From assembly GCF_036026595.1 (NCBI RefSeq), contig NZ_JARZFX010000001.1, positions 620,001 through 684,000 of the forward strand: a stretch of 64,000 nt of DNA, written 5' to 3'. Below, one piece after another: positions 24,769-33,236 of the stretch; position 1 is the stretch's first letter; each line of letters opens with the position of its first letter. The position numbers and the translations under genes were made by a program. Source of the stretch: Virgibacillus_P tibetensis (GTDB taxonomy: Bacteria > Bacillota > Bacilli > Bacillales > Amphibacillaceae). The notes under the pieces are model-generated. The model did no database searches and was not told the origin of the DNA. It saw only the letters and a program-made list of their open reading frames with translations.

Positions 24769-25065
24769 TTGCAACTATTGATAAGTAAAGAAGCTGCCAA
24801 ATGGTATAAAAGTGAGTTGGATATAAAAGATACCGCTGAACATATCAGATTTTATACAAGGTACGGTTTTGGAGGACATATTCCTGGATTTTCACTAGGC
24901 ATCAGCATGGATAAGCCAATAGATATATATACATCAACAACTATAGAGGATATAACGTTTTTCGTAGAAGGTAAGGACGCATGGTATTTTGAGGGATACG
25001 ATCTTAAAATAAACATGAACCGGAAATTACAGGAACCAGAGTTTAAATATATTGATAAAGAATAA
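24769..25065 (+). CDS. yneR: HesB/YneR-like iron-sulfur fold protein
   Basis: The protein has 98 residues and belongs to the HesB-like (YneR) group: LLISKEAAKWYKSEL, then IRFYTRYGFGGHIPGFSLGI, and FVEGKDAWYFEGYDLKI near the end. The conserved A-type carrier cysteines are absent, so iron-sulfur delivery is not assured; the family's function is unknown. It starts at TTG with AAAGGAG 10 nt upstream. Its location between plsY and yneQ is as in B. subtilis. Confidence 0.85.
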   Translation: MQLLISKEAAKWYKSELDIKDTAEHIRFYTRYGFGGHIPGFSLGISMDKPIDIYTSTTIEDITFFVEGKDAWYFEGYDLKINMNRKLQEPEFKYIDKE

Positions 25066-25292
25066 CTGACAAGGTCATACGTCGTTATAAGAAAGCTCTT
25101 TTCGCAGCTAGAATAGCTTTCGTTCAGGGTGAGAGGAACTCAATGAAACGTTGATTTTATAGCCGATAAAACAAAAAACCTATATCCGCGCAGGCGGAAA
25201 ATACAGACTAAAAATAACAAACCTCTTTCCCCCAGCAGATTAACCTGGTTTTATAATTTTTCCAATTATTTCTTACCTGACTTAGAACAAAA
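25066..25292. other. Gene-free stretch before the structured repeat
   Basis: I see no coding region here. A GAAAGCT/AGCTTTC hairpin (25091-25121) follows yneR but lacks a T tract, so its role as terminator is doubtful. Confidence 0.5.
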
Positions 25293-25570
25293 GCGCAGGG
25301 CGCCCGGATAGGGACGTACAGAGGTGAAAGAAGTCTCGCTAGTCCCTGGGCGCTGGCCGATGAAAACGCCACGTCCTTGAAAAGGAAAAGCACTTTTCCT
25401 GCGTGCGATGTATCTCATAGATGCTTTACCTTATCCTGTGGCTTCATCGGCACTAGGACGTCCTGGGACTGCGCTGCTCGTCCCACCGAAAACAATTGTC
25501 CGTCGAAGCTGGACGTGGTTGTTTAAGTGTAAGAATTAATTGCAGCCAAAAATCTATACTTTCTTACCTT
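25293..25570 (+). repeat. Dispersed structured repeat, copy 1 (long form)
   Basis: From 25321 to 25570 this is nearly the same sequence as 42730-42887, apart from two extra blocks, 25377-25436 (60 bp) and 25466-25498 (33 bp). The conserved core folds as GCCGATGAA/TTCATCGGC outside and GCCAC/GTGGC inside. The apical ACGTCCT can pair with AGGACGT downstream, a pseudoknot. A further outer stem (GCGCCC..AGGGAC with GTCCCTGGGCGC) exists only in this copy. The 60-bp block lies in the apical loop and carries its own AGGAAAA/TTTTCCT hairpin. The repeat ends directly against the yneQ terminator. No open reading frame explains it. Confidence 0.75.
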
Positions 25571-25572
25571 AT

Positions 25573-25601
25573 AAAAAAGGCGTTACACTAATGCCTTTTT
25601 T
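25573..25601 (-). terminator. Terminator of the yneP-yneQ unit
   Basis: AAAAAAGGC and GCCTTTTTT enclose a short loop and overlap the yneQ stop codon. It can work in both directions. Confidence 0.75.
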
Positions 25602-25899
25602 ATAAGTCAAATCTCCTGATATGCTCCCGTTGGTTCTCCTTGCACAGTATTTCCTTTTGACGATCACCAAACAAATCGAAATGCGGGTACAAATCATCCA
25701 TATGAATCCAATTTGGTTGAAGATTGTACTTTTTTCCCCATGTTTTTAATTTTTTGAGGTTACTACACCCTACTTTGGTAACAGTATTACAATGAGGAAA
25801 TCGGTCATCGAGCCAGTAGTGAGTAAGGAAGGCTATTTCTCCAGATGTAACATTTTTCTTCCATTCTAAAAGTTCTTCTTTTTTTATTCCAAAAGCCAT
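25600..25899 (-). CDS. yneQ: Conserved hypothetical protein YneQ
   Basis: The protein has 99 residues and is rich in aromatic residues and Lys, with GEIAFLTHYWLDDRFPHCNTVTKVGC near residue 20 and NWIHMDDLYPHFDLFGDRQ near 65. The conserved His, Cys and Asp residues might bind metal; this is inference. No domain of known function is recognised. It follows yneP by 2 nt, as in B. subtilis, and is co-transcribed with it. Confidence 0.82.
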   Translation of the reverse strand: MAFGIKKEELLEWKKNVTSGEIAFLTHYWLDDRFPHCNTVTKVGCSNLKKLKTWGKKYNLQPNWIHMDDLYPHFDLFGDRQKEILCKENQREHIRRFDL

Positions 25900-25901
25900 C
25901 G

Positions 25902-26324
25902 TTATTCCCCTTTATATTGATTTAAATAGGCTTTATGCCAGTCTGGGAAAGCTTTTCTTAATGATAATGGTCTAAAGTTATCTTTCCTTACAATAACATG
26001 CTGGGTCTGACCACTCACAGCTATTTCATCATCTGTATTTAAAATATGGTATGCATAAACCGTTCGAATACCATCATACTTTTCCAGCCATGTTTCAATG
26101 GTAACTTTTTCTCCGTATCGGATTGGTTTTTTAAAAGAAATTTCTGCATTCGTTACAGGTGAGACAATATTGTTTTTTTCCATGTCTGCATAGTTAAATC
26201 CAAGAAATTCAATGTATTTTGTTCTACCTATTTCAAACCAAACCAGATAGTTTGCATGATAAACAACACCCATTTGATCTGTTTCCTGATACCTTACATC
26301 GATAGTTGTACGAACTTTATTCAA
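25902..26324 (-). CDS. yneP: Acyl-CoA thioesterase, hot-dog fold (YneP-like)
   Basis: The protein has 140 residues and the 4-hydroxybenzoyl-CoA thioesterase pattern YQETDQMGVVYHANYLVWFEIGR near the N-terminus, with the catalytic Asp in TDQMG. FKKPIRYGEKVTIETW follows. It hydrolyses acyl-CoA esters; the substrate is unknown. It shares a transcript with yneQ (2 nt gap). Confidence 0.88.
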   Translation of the reverse strand: MNKVRTTIDVRYQETDQMGVVYHANYLVWFEIGRTKYIEFLGFNYADMEKNNIVSPVTNAEISFKKPIRYGEKVTIETWLEKYDGIRTVYAYHILNTDDEIAVSGQTQHVIVRKDNFRPLSLRKAFPDWHKAYLNQYKGE

Positions 26325-26419
26325 GTTTTATCCCCCTAATTAATTCGTTCCATTCATATAATAACATAAAGTTAGAGGAAAATAATCAAGAGAGACCTAT
26401 ATGATTTTCCCCAAATAAA

Positions 26420-26460
26420 AGGAGAACCTGCACCCCAAAATATGGAATAAAGGTTCTCCT
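26420..26460 (-). terminator. Terminator after tlp
   Basis: AGGAGAACCT and AGGTTCTCCT form a 10-bp stem with a long loop. On the minus strand it is followed by TTTTATTT. Confidence 0.8.
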
Positions 26461-26465
26461 CTCTT

Positions 26466-26708
26466 TTATTTTAATTGATCCTGATCTCTGTATTCGTCTT
26501 TAATTTCATGACGCATACCTTCTATCGCTTCCTCACGACGTTTGTTTTTTGCTTTAATTTGCTCTTTCTCTTCACCAGAGGAAAACTTCATAGTGTCATG
26601 TGCCTCTTCAATATTCTCAATCGTATTTTGCACCATATTTTGAAGCTTTTCCACATTGTCACTACGATCATCCGGTTTGGGCTGTGGCCTTCTATTATGT
26701 TCAGTCAT
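26466..26708 (-). CDS. tlp: Small acid-soluble spore protein, thioredoxin-like (Tlp)
   Basis: The protein has 80 residues and is highly charged. It has the Tlp pattern PDDRSDNVEKLQNMVQNTIENIEEA and an NKRREEAIEGMRHEIKDEYRD ending. It is made in the forespore and located in the spore core; its exact role is unknown. The position between yneP and yneN is as in B. subtilis, where sspN lies upstream. No sspN is seen here. Confidence 0.9.
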   Translation of the reverse strand: MTEHNRRPQPKPDDRSDNVEKLQNMVQNTIENIEEAHDTMKFSSGEEKEQIKAKNKRREEAIEGMRHEIKDEYRDQDQLK

Positions 26709-26880
26709 CGCTATTCTCCTTTCTAAATAGAACTACTACTATCTTTTCTCGAATAGCTGTTCCTATACCAGAAAAAAATGGTTCTAAGGAAATGACTGTC
26801 ATCTTTTGTCTAATAAATTATTAAAAACAGACATAAGAAAAAGCCTCTCCCACATTATAGCCAGAGGAAGAAGCTCAAAA

Positions 26881-27027
26881 TCACTTAACTTTCTTTTGTT
26901 TTAATGATTGATGCATTTTCATTTCCAGATTCTGTTCAATTTTTTCCATAAGTAAGTGATCCTTCATAATTTGCTGACGGTTTTCCTGAACTAAATCATC
27001 AAACGTCATTCTTTTTTTTAGAGAAAT
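26881..27027 (-). CDS. FbpB-family small basic protein
   Basis: This 48-residue basic product reads SLKKRMTFDDLVQENRQQ, IMKDHLLMEKIEQNLEMK and a lysine-rich end. The TFDDLVQENR..IMKD..xMEKIE pattern is that of the FbpB/YdbN family, whose B. subtilis member works with the small RNA FsrA under iron limitation. The start is unusual. AAAGGGGTG is followed after 7 nt by ATT (27027), while the first ATG (27009) is 25 nt from that site. I annotate from ATT; if ATG is used, the protein has 42 residues. It lies between tlp and yneN. Confidence 0.65.
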   Translation of the reverse strand: MSLKKRMTFDDLVQENRQQIMKDHLLMEKIEQNLEMKMHQSLKQKKVK

Positions 27028-27092
27028 GGCTAATCACCCCTTTTACATGCAGTATTGCCATTTCCTCTAATATTTATAATAATGTAAAGAAA

Positions 27093-27686
27093 TTAATTTA
27101 ATGAATTAACCATATCTTCCATAAATTCATAAGTCATAACTCCGACTTTTCTTGGTTGCTGGATTGTTCCTTCTGTTCCTATAAAATAGGTCGTGGGGAC
27201 CGCAATTCCACCTCTATATTCATCACTTACTTTTAAACTACGGTCTAAAAGGATTGGGTACGTGTAATTATACTCATCTATATAATTATGCACATCATTT
27301 TCCTTCATTTCTGTACCTGTTAAATTTACAGCCAATATTTCAACACTTTCCCCGTGCTCATCATAAAAATCCTGCATTTCGGGCATTTCTTCACGACATG
27401 GACCACACCACGTAGCCCAAAAATTCAATATTACTTTTTTGCCACGGTAATCTGATAATTTCACTATCGTACCATCAATTGTTTCCAGCTCAAAATCTGG
27501 AGCCACCTCACCTGGTTGAATTCCTGAGCTTTCGGCAGGTGCTATAGCACCACCTTCCGTATTTATGTCTCCACTACTATTATATTCACTGGAATTATTA
27601 GATTCAGAGTTTTGTTGCACAAAATTCACTAATACTATACCTGCTAATACAAGTAAAATGGCCATGCCGATTAATTGCTTATACAT
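27093..27686 (-). CDS. yneN: Membrane-anchored thiol-disulfide oxidoreductase (YneN/ResA-like)
   Basis: The protein has 197 residues. One N-terminal membrane anchor (LIGMAILLVLAGIVLVNFV) is followed by a Ser/Asn linker and a thioredoxin-like TlpA domain with FWATWCGPCREEMPEM, the CGPC redox motif near residue 90, and a conserved cis-Pro region GGIAVPTTYFI. It should reduce disulfides outside the membrane, in cytochrome c or spore-related proteins. It may receive electrons from CcdA, encoded about 7 kb away. It is next to acnA, as in B. subtilis. Confidence 0.9.
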   Translation of the reverse strand: MYKQLIGMAILLVLAGIVLVNFVQQNSESNNSSEYNSSGDINTEGGAIAPAESSGIQPGEVAPDFELETIDGTIVKLSDYRGKKVILNFWATWCGPCREEMPEMQDFYDEHGESVEILAVNLTGTEMKENDVHNYIDEYNYTYPILLDRSLKVSDEYRGGIAVPTTYFIGTEGTIQQPRKVGVMTYEFMEDMVNSLN

Positions 27687-27803
27687 CTCGATTCTCCTTC
27701 ATCATACTAAAAGAAATAGACGATCTATATAAAATGGTATGTTCTTTTTGATGCTTTGTAAAGATAAACTCCTCATTGTTCGGAAAAAATTCATTAGTTT
27801 ATA

Positions 27804-27840
27804 AAAATACGCCTGCACTAAAAATGTGCAGGCGTATTTT
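27804..27840. terminator. Terminator after acnA
   Basis: AAAATACGCCTGCAC and its complement form a 15-bp stem with a 7-nt loop, flanked by T and A runs. It can act in both directions. Confidence 0.9.
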
Positions 27841-27857
27841 CTTGCATTTTATACTTT

Positions 27858-30569
27858 TTATGCTTTCATTTTATCGCGCAGTACCATGCGTAATATACCA
27901 CCATGACGATAGTAGTCAATTTCAACTTCACTGTCAAAGCGTGCAACAGCTTTGAATTTAGTTGTTTTTCCATTTTCGTCAACTGCAGTAATATTCACTA
28001 GGTCCTGTGGGCGAACATCTTCGTTTATTTCAATATTGAATGTTTCTCTACCTGTTAATCCAAGCTTAACAGCACTTTGTCCCTTTTCGAACTGTAATGG
28101 CAGTACACCCATCATCACAAGGTTCGAACGGTGGATACGTTCAAAGCTCTCGGCAATTACCGTCTTAATACCCAGTAAGTTTGTCCCTTTAGCAGCCCAG
28201 TCACGTGAAGATCCCATACCGTAATCTTTACCACCCATAACAATTAATTCAGTACCATCTTGTTGATACTTCATAGCAGCGTCATAAATTGGCATTACTT
28301 CTTCAGTTGGCCAATATGTGGTATAACCACCTTCTGTACCTGGTGCCAGCAAGTTGCGGATACGGATGTTTGCGAAAGTCCCCCGCATCATTATTTCATG
28401 ATTCCCACGACGTGAACCGTAAGAATTGAAGTTTCTAGGCGAAACCCCTTTTTCCTGCAAATGTTTTCCTGCAGGCATGTCTTTTGCAATAGCTCCTGCT
28501 GGAGAAATATGATCCGTAGTGACTGAATCTCCAAAACTACCAATTGCACGTAATTTATTTAATGGCTTGACAGTACCTGCTTCTTTTGATAGTCCTTCAA
28601 AGAATGGAGGATTTTGAATATATGTTGATTCATTATCCCATTCGAATAAAGGCTCATCTGTTGTGTCAATTGCATTCCATTTTTCATTGGATTGGAATAC
28701 ATTTTCATATTCTTTGCGGAAAATCTCAGGTGTAACAACATTTTCAACTTGTTCTTTTATTTCTTCCATCGTAGGCCAAATGTCATTCATATAGATTGGA
28801 TTTCCATCTTTATCTGTTCCGAGAGCTTCTTTAGTAAGATCTATATCTACAGTACCAGCTAATGCATATGCAACTACCAATGGCGGAGATGCTAGGTAAT
28901 TAGCCTTGACTAATGGATGGATACGCCCTTCAAAGTTACGGTTGCCGGATAGTACAGAGGATACAGTTAAATCGCTATCGACAATTGCTTTCTCGATTTC
29001 TTCACGTAGTGGACCAGAGTTACCAATACATGTTGTACATCCATATCCAACCAAGTTGAATCCTAATTGATTAAGGTAAGGCATCAAACCGGAATCATCC
29101 AGGTAACGTGTAACTACCTTAGATCCAGGAGCCAGTGATGTTTTTACATAATCAGGTACTACTAACCCTTTTTCAACTGCTTTTTTAGCAAGTAGCCCAG
29201 CACCCAACATTACATATGGGTTGGATGTGTTGGTACATGAAGTAATTGCAGCAATTGCTAATGCTCCTGTTTTCATAACAGATGTATTGCCATTAGGATG
29301 TTCTACCGTTACTTCTTTATCGAAGACTGACTTATCCATACCAAATCCTTGGTTACCTTCAGGTGCAGTAATTGCTTTGTTAAACTCTTTTTTCATATTT
29401 GATAAAGCAATTAAATCCTGAGGACGCTTTGGACCGGATAGATTTGGTTCTAAGTCGGAAAGATTTATTTCAATAATCTCTGTGTATTCAGGATCTGCCT
29501 GATCTGGAGAATACCATAGATCATTCTCTTTGCAATATTGTTCTACCAAATCAATCTGTTCTTCATCTCGTCCTGTTAGACGCAGGTAATTTAATGATTC
29601 CTCGTCTACAGGGAAGAAACCACAGGTAGCACCATACTCAGGAGCCATATTTGAAATTGTCGCACGGTCAGCTAAAGGCATATCCTGTAGTCCAGGACCG
29701 AAGTATTCGACAAATTTACCGACTACATTTTCATTGCGTAAAACCTGTGTTACTTTAAGTGCCAAGTCAGTAGCTGTTGTTCCGTTAGGGAAGCTGCCTG
29801 TGAATTTCACTCCGATAACTTCTGGTGCAGGGAAGTAAGATGGTTGACCCAGCATGCCAGCTTCTGCTTCAATTCCACCGACACCCCAGCCAAGAACTCC
29901 TAATCCGTTAATCATCGTTGTATGGGAGTCCGTTCCAACAAGTGTGTCAGGATATGCATCGTACTCTCCATTGTCATTTTCTATTCCGTGAACTACATTT
30001 GCAATGTACTCCAGGTTAACCTGGTGAACAATCCCTGTTGCGGGTGGTACAGCACGATAGTTATCAAAAGCTTTTTGTGCCCAATTCAAAAACTCATAAC
30101 GCTCAGCGTTACGTTCAAATTCCAGGTCCATATTCGCTTTAAGTGCAGTAGATGTTCCGTATTGATCAACTTGTACTGAATGGTCAATAACTAGGTCAAC
30201 TGGTACTTCAGGGTTAATTTTATTAGGTTCTCCACCCATATCCACCATTGCCTTGCGAAGTGATGCTAGATCGACAACAGCAGGAACTCCTGTGAAATCT
30301 TGTAAAATTACGCGTGATGGTTTAAAGGGTACATCTACTCCGATGCCTTCCTTTGTCCCCCATTGTAAAAGTCTTTCTACATGCTCATCTTTAATCTGAT
30401 GACCGTCATGCTGACGAATCAATGATTCTAGTAAAACACGAATAGAAAATGGTAAACGTGAAACCTTACCTAATCCATTTTCTTCTAATACTTTCAGATG
30501 ATAATAGTTGTACGTTTTTCCATTTAATTCAAATTGTTTTTTAGCATTAAATGCATTACTATTCCCCAT
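27858..30569 (-). CDS. acnA: Aconitate hydratase
   Basis: The protein has 903 residues. The [4Fe-4S] cluster cysteines lie in AITSCTNTSNPYVM and GYGCTTCIGNSGPL, and the swivel domain has YGMGSSRDWAAKGT. It isomerises citrate and isocitrate in the TCA cycle and, in B. subtilis (CitB), binds RNA when the cluster is lost. An ATG at 30602 would add 11 residues, but the ribosome site AAAGGGG with 8 nt spacing selects the ATG at 30569. A large dyad precedes the gene. Confidence 0.95.
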   Translation of the reverse strand: MGNSNAFNAKKQFELNGKTYNYYHLKVLEENGLGKVSRLPFSIRVLLESLIRQHDGHQIKDEHVERLLQWGTKEGIGVDVPFKPSRVILQDFTGVPAVVDLASLRKAMVDMGGEPNKINPEVPVDLVIDHSVQVDQYGTSTALKANMDLEFERNAERYEFLNWAQKAFDNYRAVPPATGIVHQVNLEYIANVVHGIENDNGEYDAYPDTLVGTDSHTTMINGLGVLGWGVGGIEAEAGMLGQPSYFPAPEVIGVKFTGSFPNGTTATDLALKVTQVLRNENVVGKFVEYFGPGLQDMPLADRATISNMAPEYGATCGFFPVDEESLNYLRLTGRDEEQIDLVEQYCKENDLWYSPDQADPEYTEIIEINLSDLEPNLSGPKRPQDLIALSNMKKEFNKAITAPEGNQGFGMDKSVFDKEVTVEHPNGNTSVMKTGALAIAAITSCTNTSNPYVMLGAGLLAKKAVEKGLVVPDYVKTSLAPGSKVVTRYLDDSGLMPYLNQLGFNLVGYGCTTCIGNSGPLREEIEKAIVDSDLTVSSVLSGNRNFEGRIHPLVKANYLASPPLVVAYALAGTVDIDLTKEALGTDKDGNPIYMNDIWPTMEEIKEQVENVVTPEIFRKEYENVFQSNEKWNAIDTTDEPLFEWDNESTYIQNPPFFEGLSKEAGTVKPLNKLRAIGSFGDSVTTDHISPAGAIAKDMPAGKHLQEKGVSPRNFNSYGSRRGNHEIMMRGTFANIRIRNLLAPGTEGGYTTYWPTEEVMPIYDAAMKYQQDGTELIVMGGKDYGMGSSRDWAAKGTNLLGIKTVIAESFERIHRSNLVMMGVLPLQFEKGQSAVKLGLTGRETFNIEINEDVRPQDLVNITAVDENGKTTKFKAVARFDSEVEIDYYRHGGILRMVLRDKMKA

Positions 30570-30597
30570 GTTGTTACCCCTTTCGCTCATGTTTTTC

Positions 30598-30640
30598 GCC
30601 ATATCTATGTATATTTATTTCATATATACGTAAATATGGC
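30598..30640. promoter_or_regulatory. Dyad just upstream of acnA
   Basis: GCCATAT at one end and ATATGGC at the other enclose further complementary T/A-rich arms, an imperfect inverted repeat about 43 nt long starting some 14 nt before the ribosome site. It could be an operator (citB genes are known CcpC targets) or an RNA hairpin in the leader. Confidence 0.4.
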
Positions 30641-30850
30641 AAAAAAATAAAATTAATTCCAATTCAAATACTCTAATACTAACCAACTGTATTAAAGTAT
30701 TACCTACTTATATATCTTAAATCAAAACGTCATATAAAACAAACGTTACATGTTTGTTACTATATATTAAAAACTTATGTAATTGCATAACTATTAGTTA
30801 TACGTATTTAATAATTGGTAAAGCGTTGATTATACAATGATTTTTTATTT

Positions 30851-31981
30851 TCATATAGTAGTAGAGAAAATAATTTGAAATGTACTCCCTACCGTATCAT
30901 TTTTGTTTATTTTCAGCTCTGCACCATGACGCTCCAGTATTTGTTTCGTTATCATTAATCCTAAACCTGTGCCCGTTTGTTTTGTAGTAAAGAATGGTTC
31001 TCCTAACTTATGAATTATCTCCTCTGGTATTCCCGGTCCCTCATCAACTATATTTATTTCACTATGTGCTTTATTAGAGTCTGCTGCTATCTTCACAGTA
31101 CCTGGTTCATCCATTGCTTCAATCGCGTTTTTCACCAGATTAATAAGAACCTGCTTGATTTGAGAACGATCACAATAAATAAACTCCTTTTCAGAGACGA
31201 AGCATTCAATTTTTATAGTTTTTAATTTGGCTTGTGGCTCAAGTAAAATAACTACATCGTCGATCATTTTTTTTACGGACTCCACTTTTTTGTTATCAGT
31301 TAATGGTTTTGATATAAACAGTAATTCCGATGTAATGGATTCCATTTTTTCTATTTCTTCTATCATAATATTGTAATACTCTTCCTTTCGGTTAACTCCT
31401 GCCTGTAAGAGCTGCAAGAACCCTTTTAAGGAGGTCAAAGGATTTCGTATTTCATGAGCAATACCTGCAGCCAGCTGACCGGCTACTGACATTTTTTCGG
31501 AGCGAATCATCATTTCCTCCGCTTGTTTTTTATCTGTAATATCTTTGAGTGTCGAAATAAAATATGTCTTACAATTTTCATCTTTTACTTTAGCTACCGT
31601 ACATTCAGACCATATGTATTTCCCTCGGCTATCTAGTATATTAACCTTAAATAGTTGAGTTTTATTAAGTTGATTTTCGAATTTATTTTTTATGTAACTT
31701 ACATCTTCAGGTGAAATTTTGTCGTACCAGTGAGTACCTCGCAGATCAATAGTTTTGTAACCTAATAACTGTTCAATTGACTGAGAGATGAAGAGGATTC
31801 TTCCATCATGCCCCCACACCGTTATGATATCATTGCTGTTCTGTTCGACCCATCTAAGTATAAATGGAGGGAGTGACGATAGGTCGGGAAAGTCTTTTTG
31901 AATATTTTTATTATCTGGAATTTTTGGAGTTTGTTCGCCATTATCAGTTCCATTACTAAGATCTTCTTCAAAACCCACCAT
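30851..31981 (-). CDS. Cytosolic PAS-type sensor histidine kinase (sporulation kinase-like)
   Basis: The protein has 376 residues and no membrane span. A PAS domain (residues about 45-155, with FISQSIEQLLGYKTIDLRG) is followed by a histidine kinase core. The H-box is AAGIAHEIRNPLTSLKGFLQ (His about 175), the N-box is QVLINLVKNAIEAM, and the G2 box is TGTGLGLMITKQILERHGA. This is the architecture and H-box of the KinA/KinE group that feeds the Spo0 phosphorelay. No response regulator is adjacent. The link to Spo0F is inferred from the motif style. Confidence 0.88.
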   Translation of the reverse strand: MVGFEEDLSNGTDNGEQTPKIPDNKNIQKDFPDLSSLPPFILRWVEQNSNDIITVWGHDGRILFISQSIEQLLGYKTIDLRGTHWYDKISPEDVSYIKNKFENQLNKTQLFKVNILDSRGKYIWSECTVAKVKDENCKTYFISTLKDITDKKQAEEMMIRSEKMSVAGQLAAGIAHEIRNPLTSLKGFLQLLQAGVNRKEEYYNIMIEEIEKMESITSELLFISKPLTDNKKVESVKKMIDDVVILLEPQAKLKTIKIECFVSEKEFIYCDRSQIKQVLINLVKNAIEAMDEPGTVKIAADSNKAHSEINIVDEGPGIPEEIIHKLGEPFFTTKQTGTGLGLMITKQILERHGAELKINKNDTVGSTFQIIFSTTI

Positions 31982-32214
31982 ATATCCCCCTTTTCACAAA
32001 AAGTTACATTAATAATCATTTATCTCTATAATTATGATATAACGCAGTTGTATATGACTCTTGTTTGTAAGATTTGTGCTAATATAATATAATTAATGAT
32101 ACATCATTAGTATGTTTCAGTACATCCAATTATTGTAATAGTACTATAACTATAGCAAAAAATAAATTAAATATTTCTGTGAACTAGAATACTTAAGCGA
32201 AATAGGGTGAAATT

Positions 32215-32691
32215 ATGGGCATTTTTGTCGATTTACTTATTATACTGTGGGGATTTTTAATGATAGGGTTCATGGCAATTGGCGGATTCTTTATGTTTCG
32301 TAAATTTTTAAAAAAGATGCCAAAGGAAGATGGTAAATCGATGATGGACTGGGAAGAATATTACATGGAACAAACGAAGCATATGTGGAAAAATGACGAA
32401 AAGAAACTCTTAGAAGAGTTAGTTTCTCCAGTACCTGAGTTGTTTAGAGATGTAGCAAAACATAAAATAGCGAGCAAAATTGGTGAAGTTGCATTAAAAA
32501 AAGATAGAGAAAGAATTACTCAGGATATCTTGATAGAAGGTTATATTATAGCTACACCGAAAAGAGACCATAAGTTTCTTAGGAAAAAATTGAGCCAGAA
32601 AGAAATAGATGTTACCCCATACGAGCATTTTTTTGAACAATCGAAGGACGATTATTCAACGGCTAGGCGGGTTAATCATAAAAGTAAATAA
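32215..32691 (+). CDS. yneK: DUF2621 protein YneK
   Basis: The protein has 158 residues. One N-terminal membrane helix (LLIILWGFLMIGFMAIGGFFM) is followed by a charged cytosolic domain with MMDWEEYYMEQTKHMW, then a VPELFRDVAKHKIASKIGEVAL helix. The function is unknown. It is convergent with ccdC and shares a terminator with it, the same arrangement as B. subtilis yneJ/yneK. Confidence 0.82.
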   Translation: MGIFVDLLIILWGFLMIGFMAIGGFFMFRKFLKKMPKEDGKSMMDWEEYYMEQTKHMWKNDEKKLLEELVSPVPELFRDVAKHKIASKIGEVALKKDRERITQDILIEGYIIATPKRDHKFLRKKLSQKEIDVTPYEHFFEQSKDDYSTARRVNHKSK

Positions 32692-32702
32692 TGAGGATAA
32701 AT

Positions 32703-32740
32703 AAAAAAAGCGTCTATACCAAGAAGGTAGACGCTTTTTT
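32703..32740. terminator. Bidirectional terminator between yneK and ccdC
   Basis: AAAAAAAGCGTCTA and TAGACGCTTTTTT form a long stem, with T runs for both strands. Confidence 0.88.
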
Positions 32741-33212
32741 AAGTCACTATATTTACCTTTTTCTCAAGTTGAATATATTGATAGAGCATAGATACCCGCC
32801 AGGTTATAATCATTCCAAATGCCAGGATAAAGAACATCCCACTTGTTTCACCAAAAGAAATGGTACTTCCGATTGCTAGTTTGAAAATTATCCTAAAAAG
32901 CAAAAGCCCAAATAATATAAAAATAAATGATTTAGACGGTATCAAGTAAATATCTTTATTACGCACTTCGAATTTAGAGGTTTTGATCAGAAATATGGAA
33001 CAAATTATTCCAACACTAATCGCTTCAATGAATTGGACCCAGCTAATTTGAAATTCCGGAAAAACAAACATAAAAGCTCCCGTGCTCATAAATAAAGGTG
33101 GTAAGATAATTTTCTTAACAGAGGCTGGTTTTTTTGAAGCTTTTAAACGCATAAATATCATAGTAATAGCCATAAAAGCAGCAACGATTGTACTAGCTAC
33201 CAACCAAAACAT
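32739..33212 (-). CDS. ccdC: CcdC family membrane protein
   Basis: The protein has 157 residues and five hydrophobic spans: TIVAAFMAITMIFMRL, the LPPLFMSTGAFMFVFPEFQI region, and FIFILFGLLLFRIIF. It belongs to the CcdC/YneJ family found with ccdA in Bacillus. In B. subtilis it is not required for cytochrome c maturation and its role is unknown. It lies last in the cluster ccdA, mrpB-like, ccdB, ccdC, and its stop lies within the shared terminator. Confidence 0.86.
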   Translation of the reverse strand: MFWLVASTIVAAFMAITMIFMRLKASKKPASVKKIILPPLFMSTGAFMFVFPEFQISWVQFIEAISVGIICSIFLIKTSKFEVRNKDIYLIPSKSFIFILFGLLLFRIIFKLAIGSTISFGETSGMFFILAFGMIITWRVSMLYQYIQLEKKVNIVT

Positions 33213-33236
33213 ATTAGAATCACTCTCTCTTGCAGC

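Noticed and set aside
25208..25393. Minus-strand frame inside the structured repeat
   Set aside because: The frame has no ribosome site and is lost in copy 2; the stem complementarity explains the sequence better than coding does.
25355..25455. Hammerhead-like ribozyme in the repeat
   Set aside because: A CGATGA-GAAA-like motif is present, but the required CUGAUGA core and three-stem junction are not.
30603..32214. sspO, sspP or cotM near acnA, as in B. subtilis
   Set aside because: The gaps around acnA and the kinase gene contain no frame resembling these small spore proteins.
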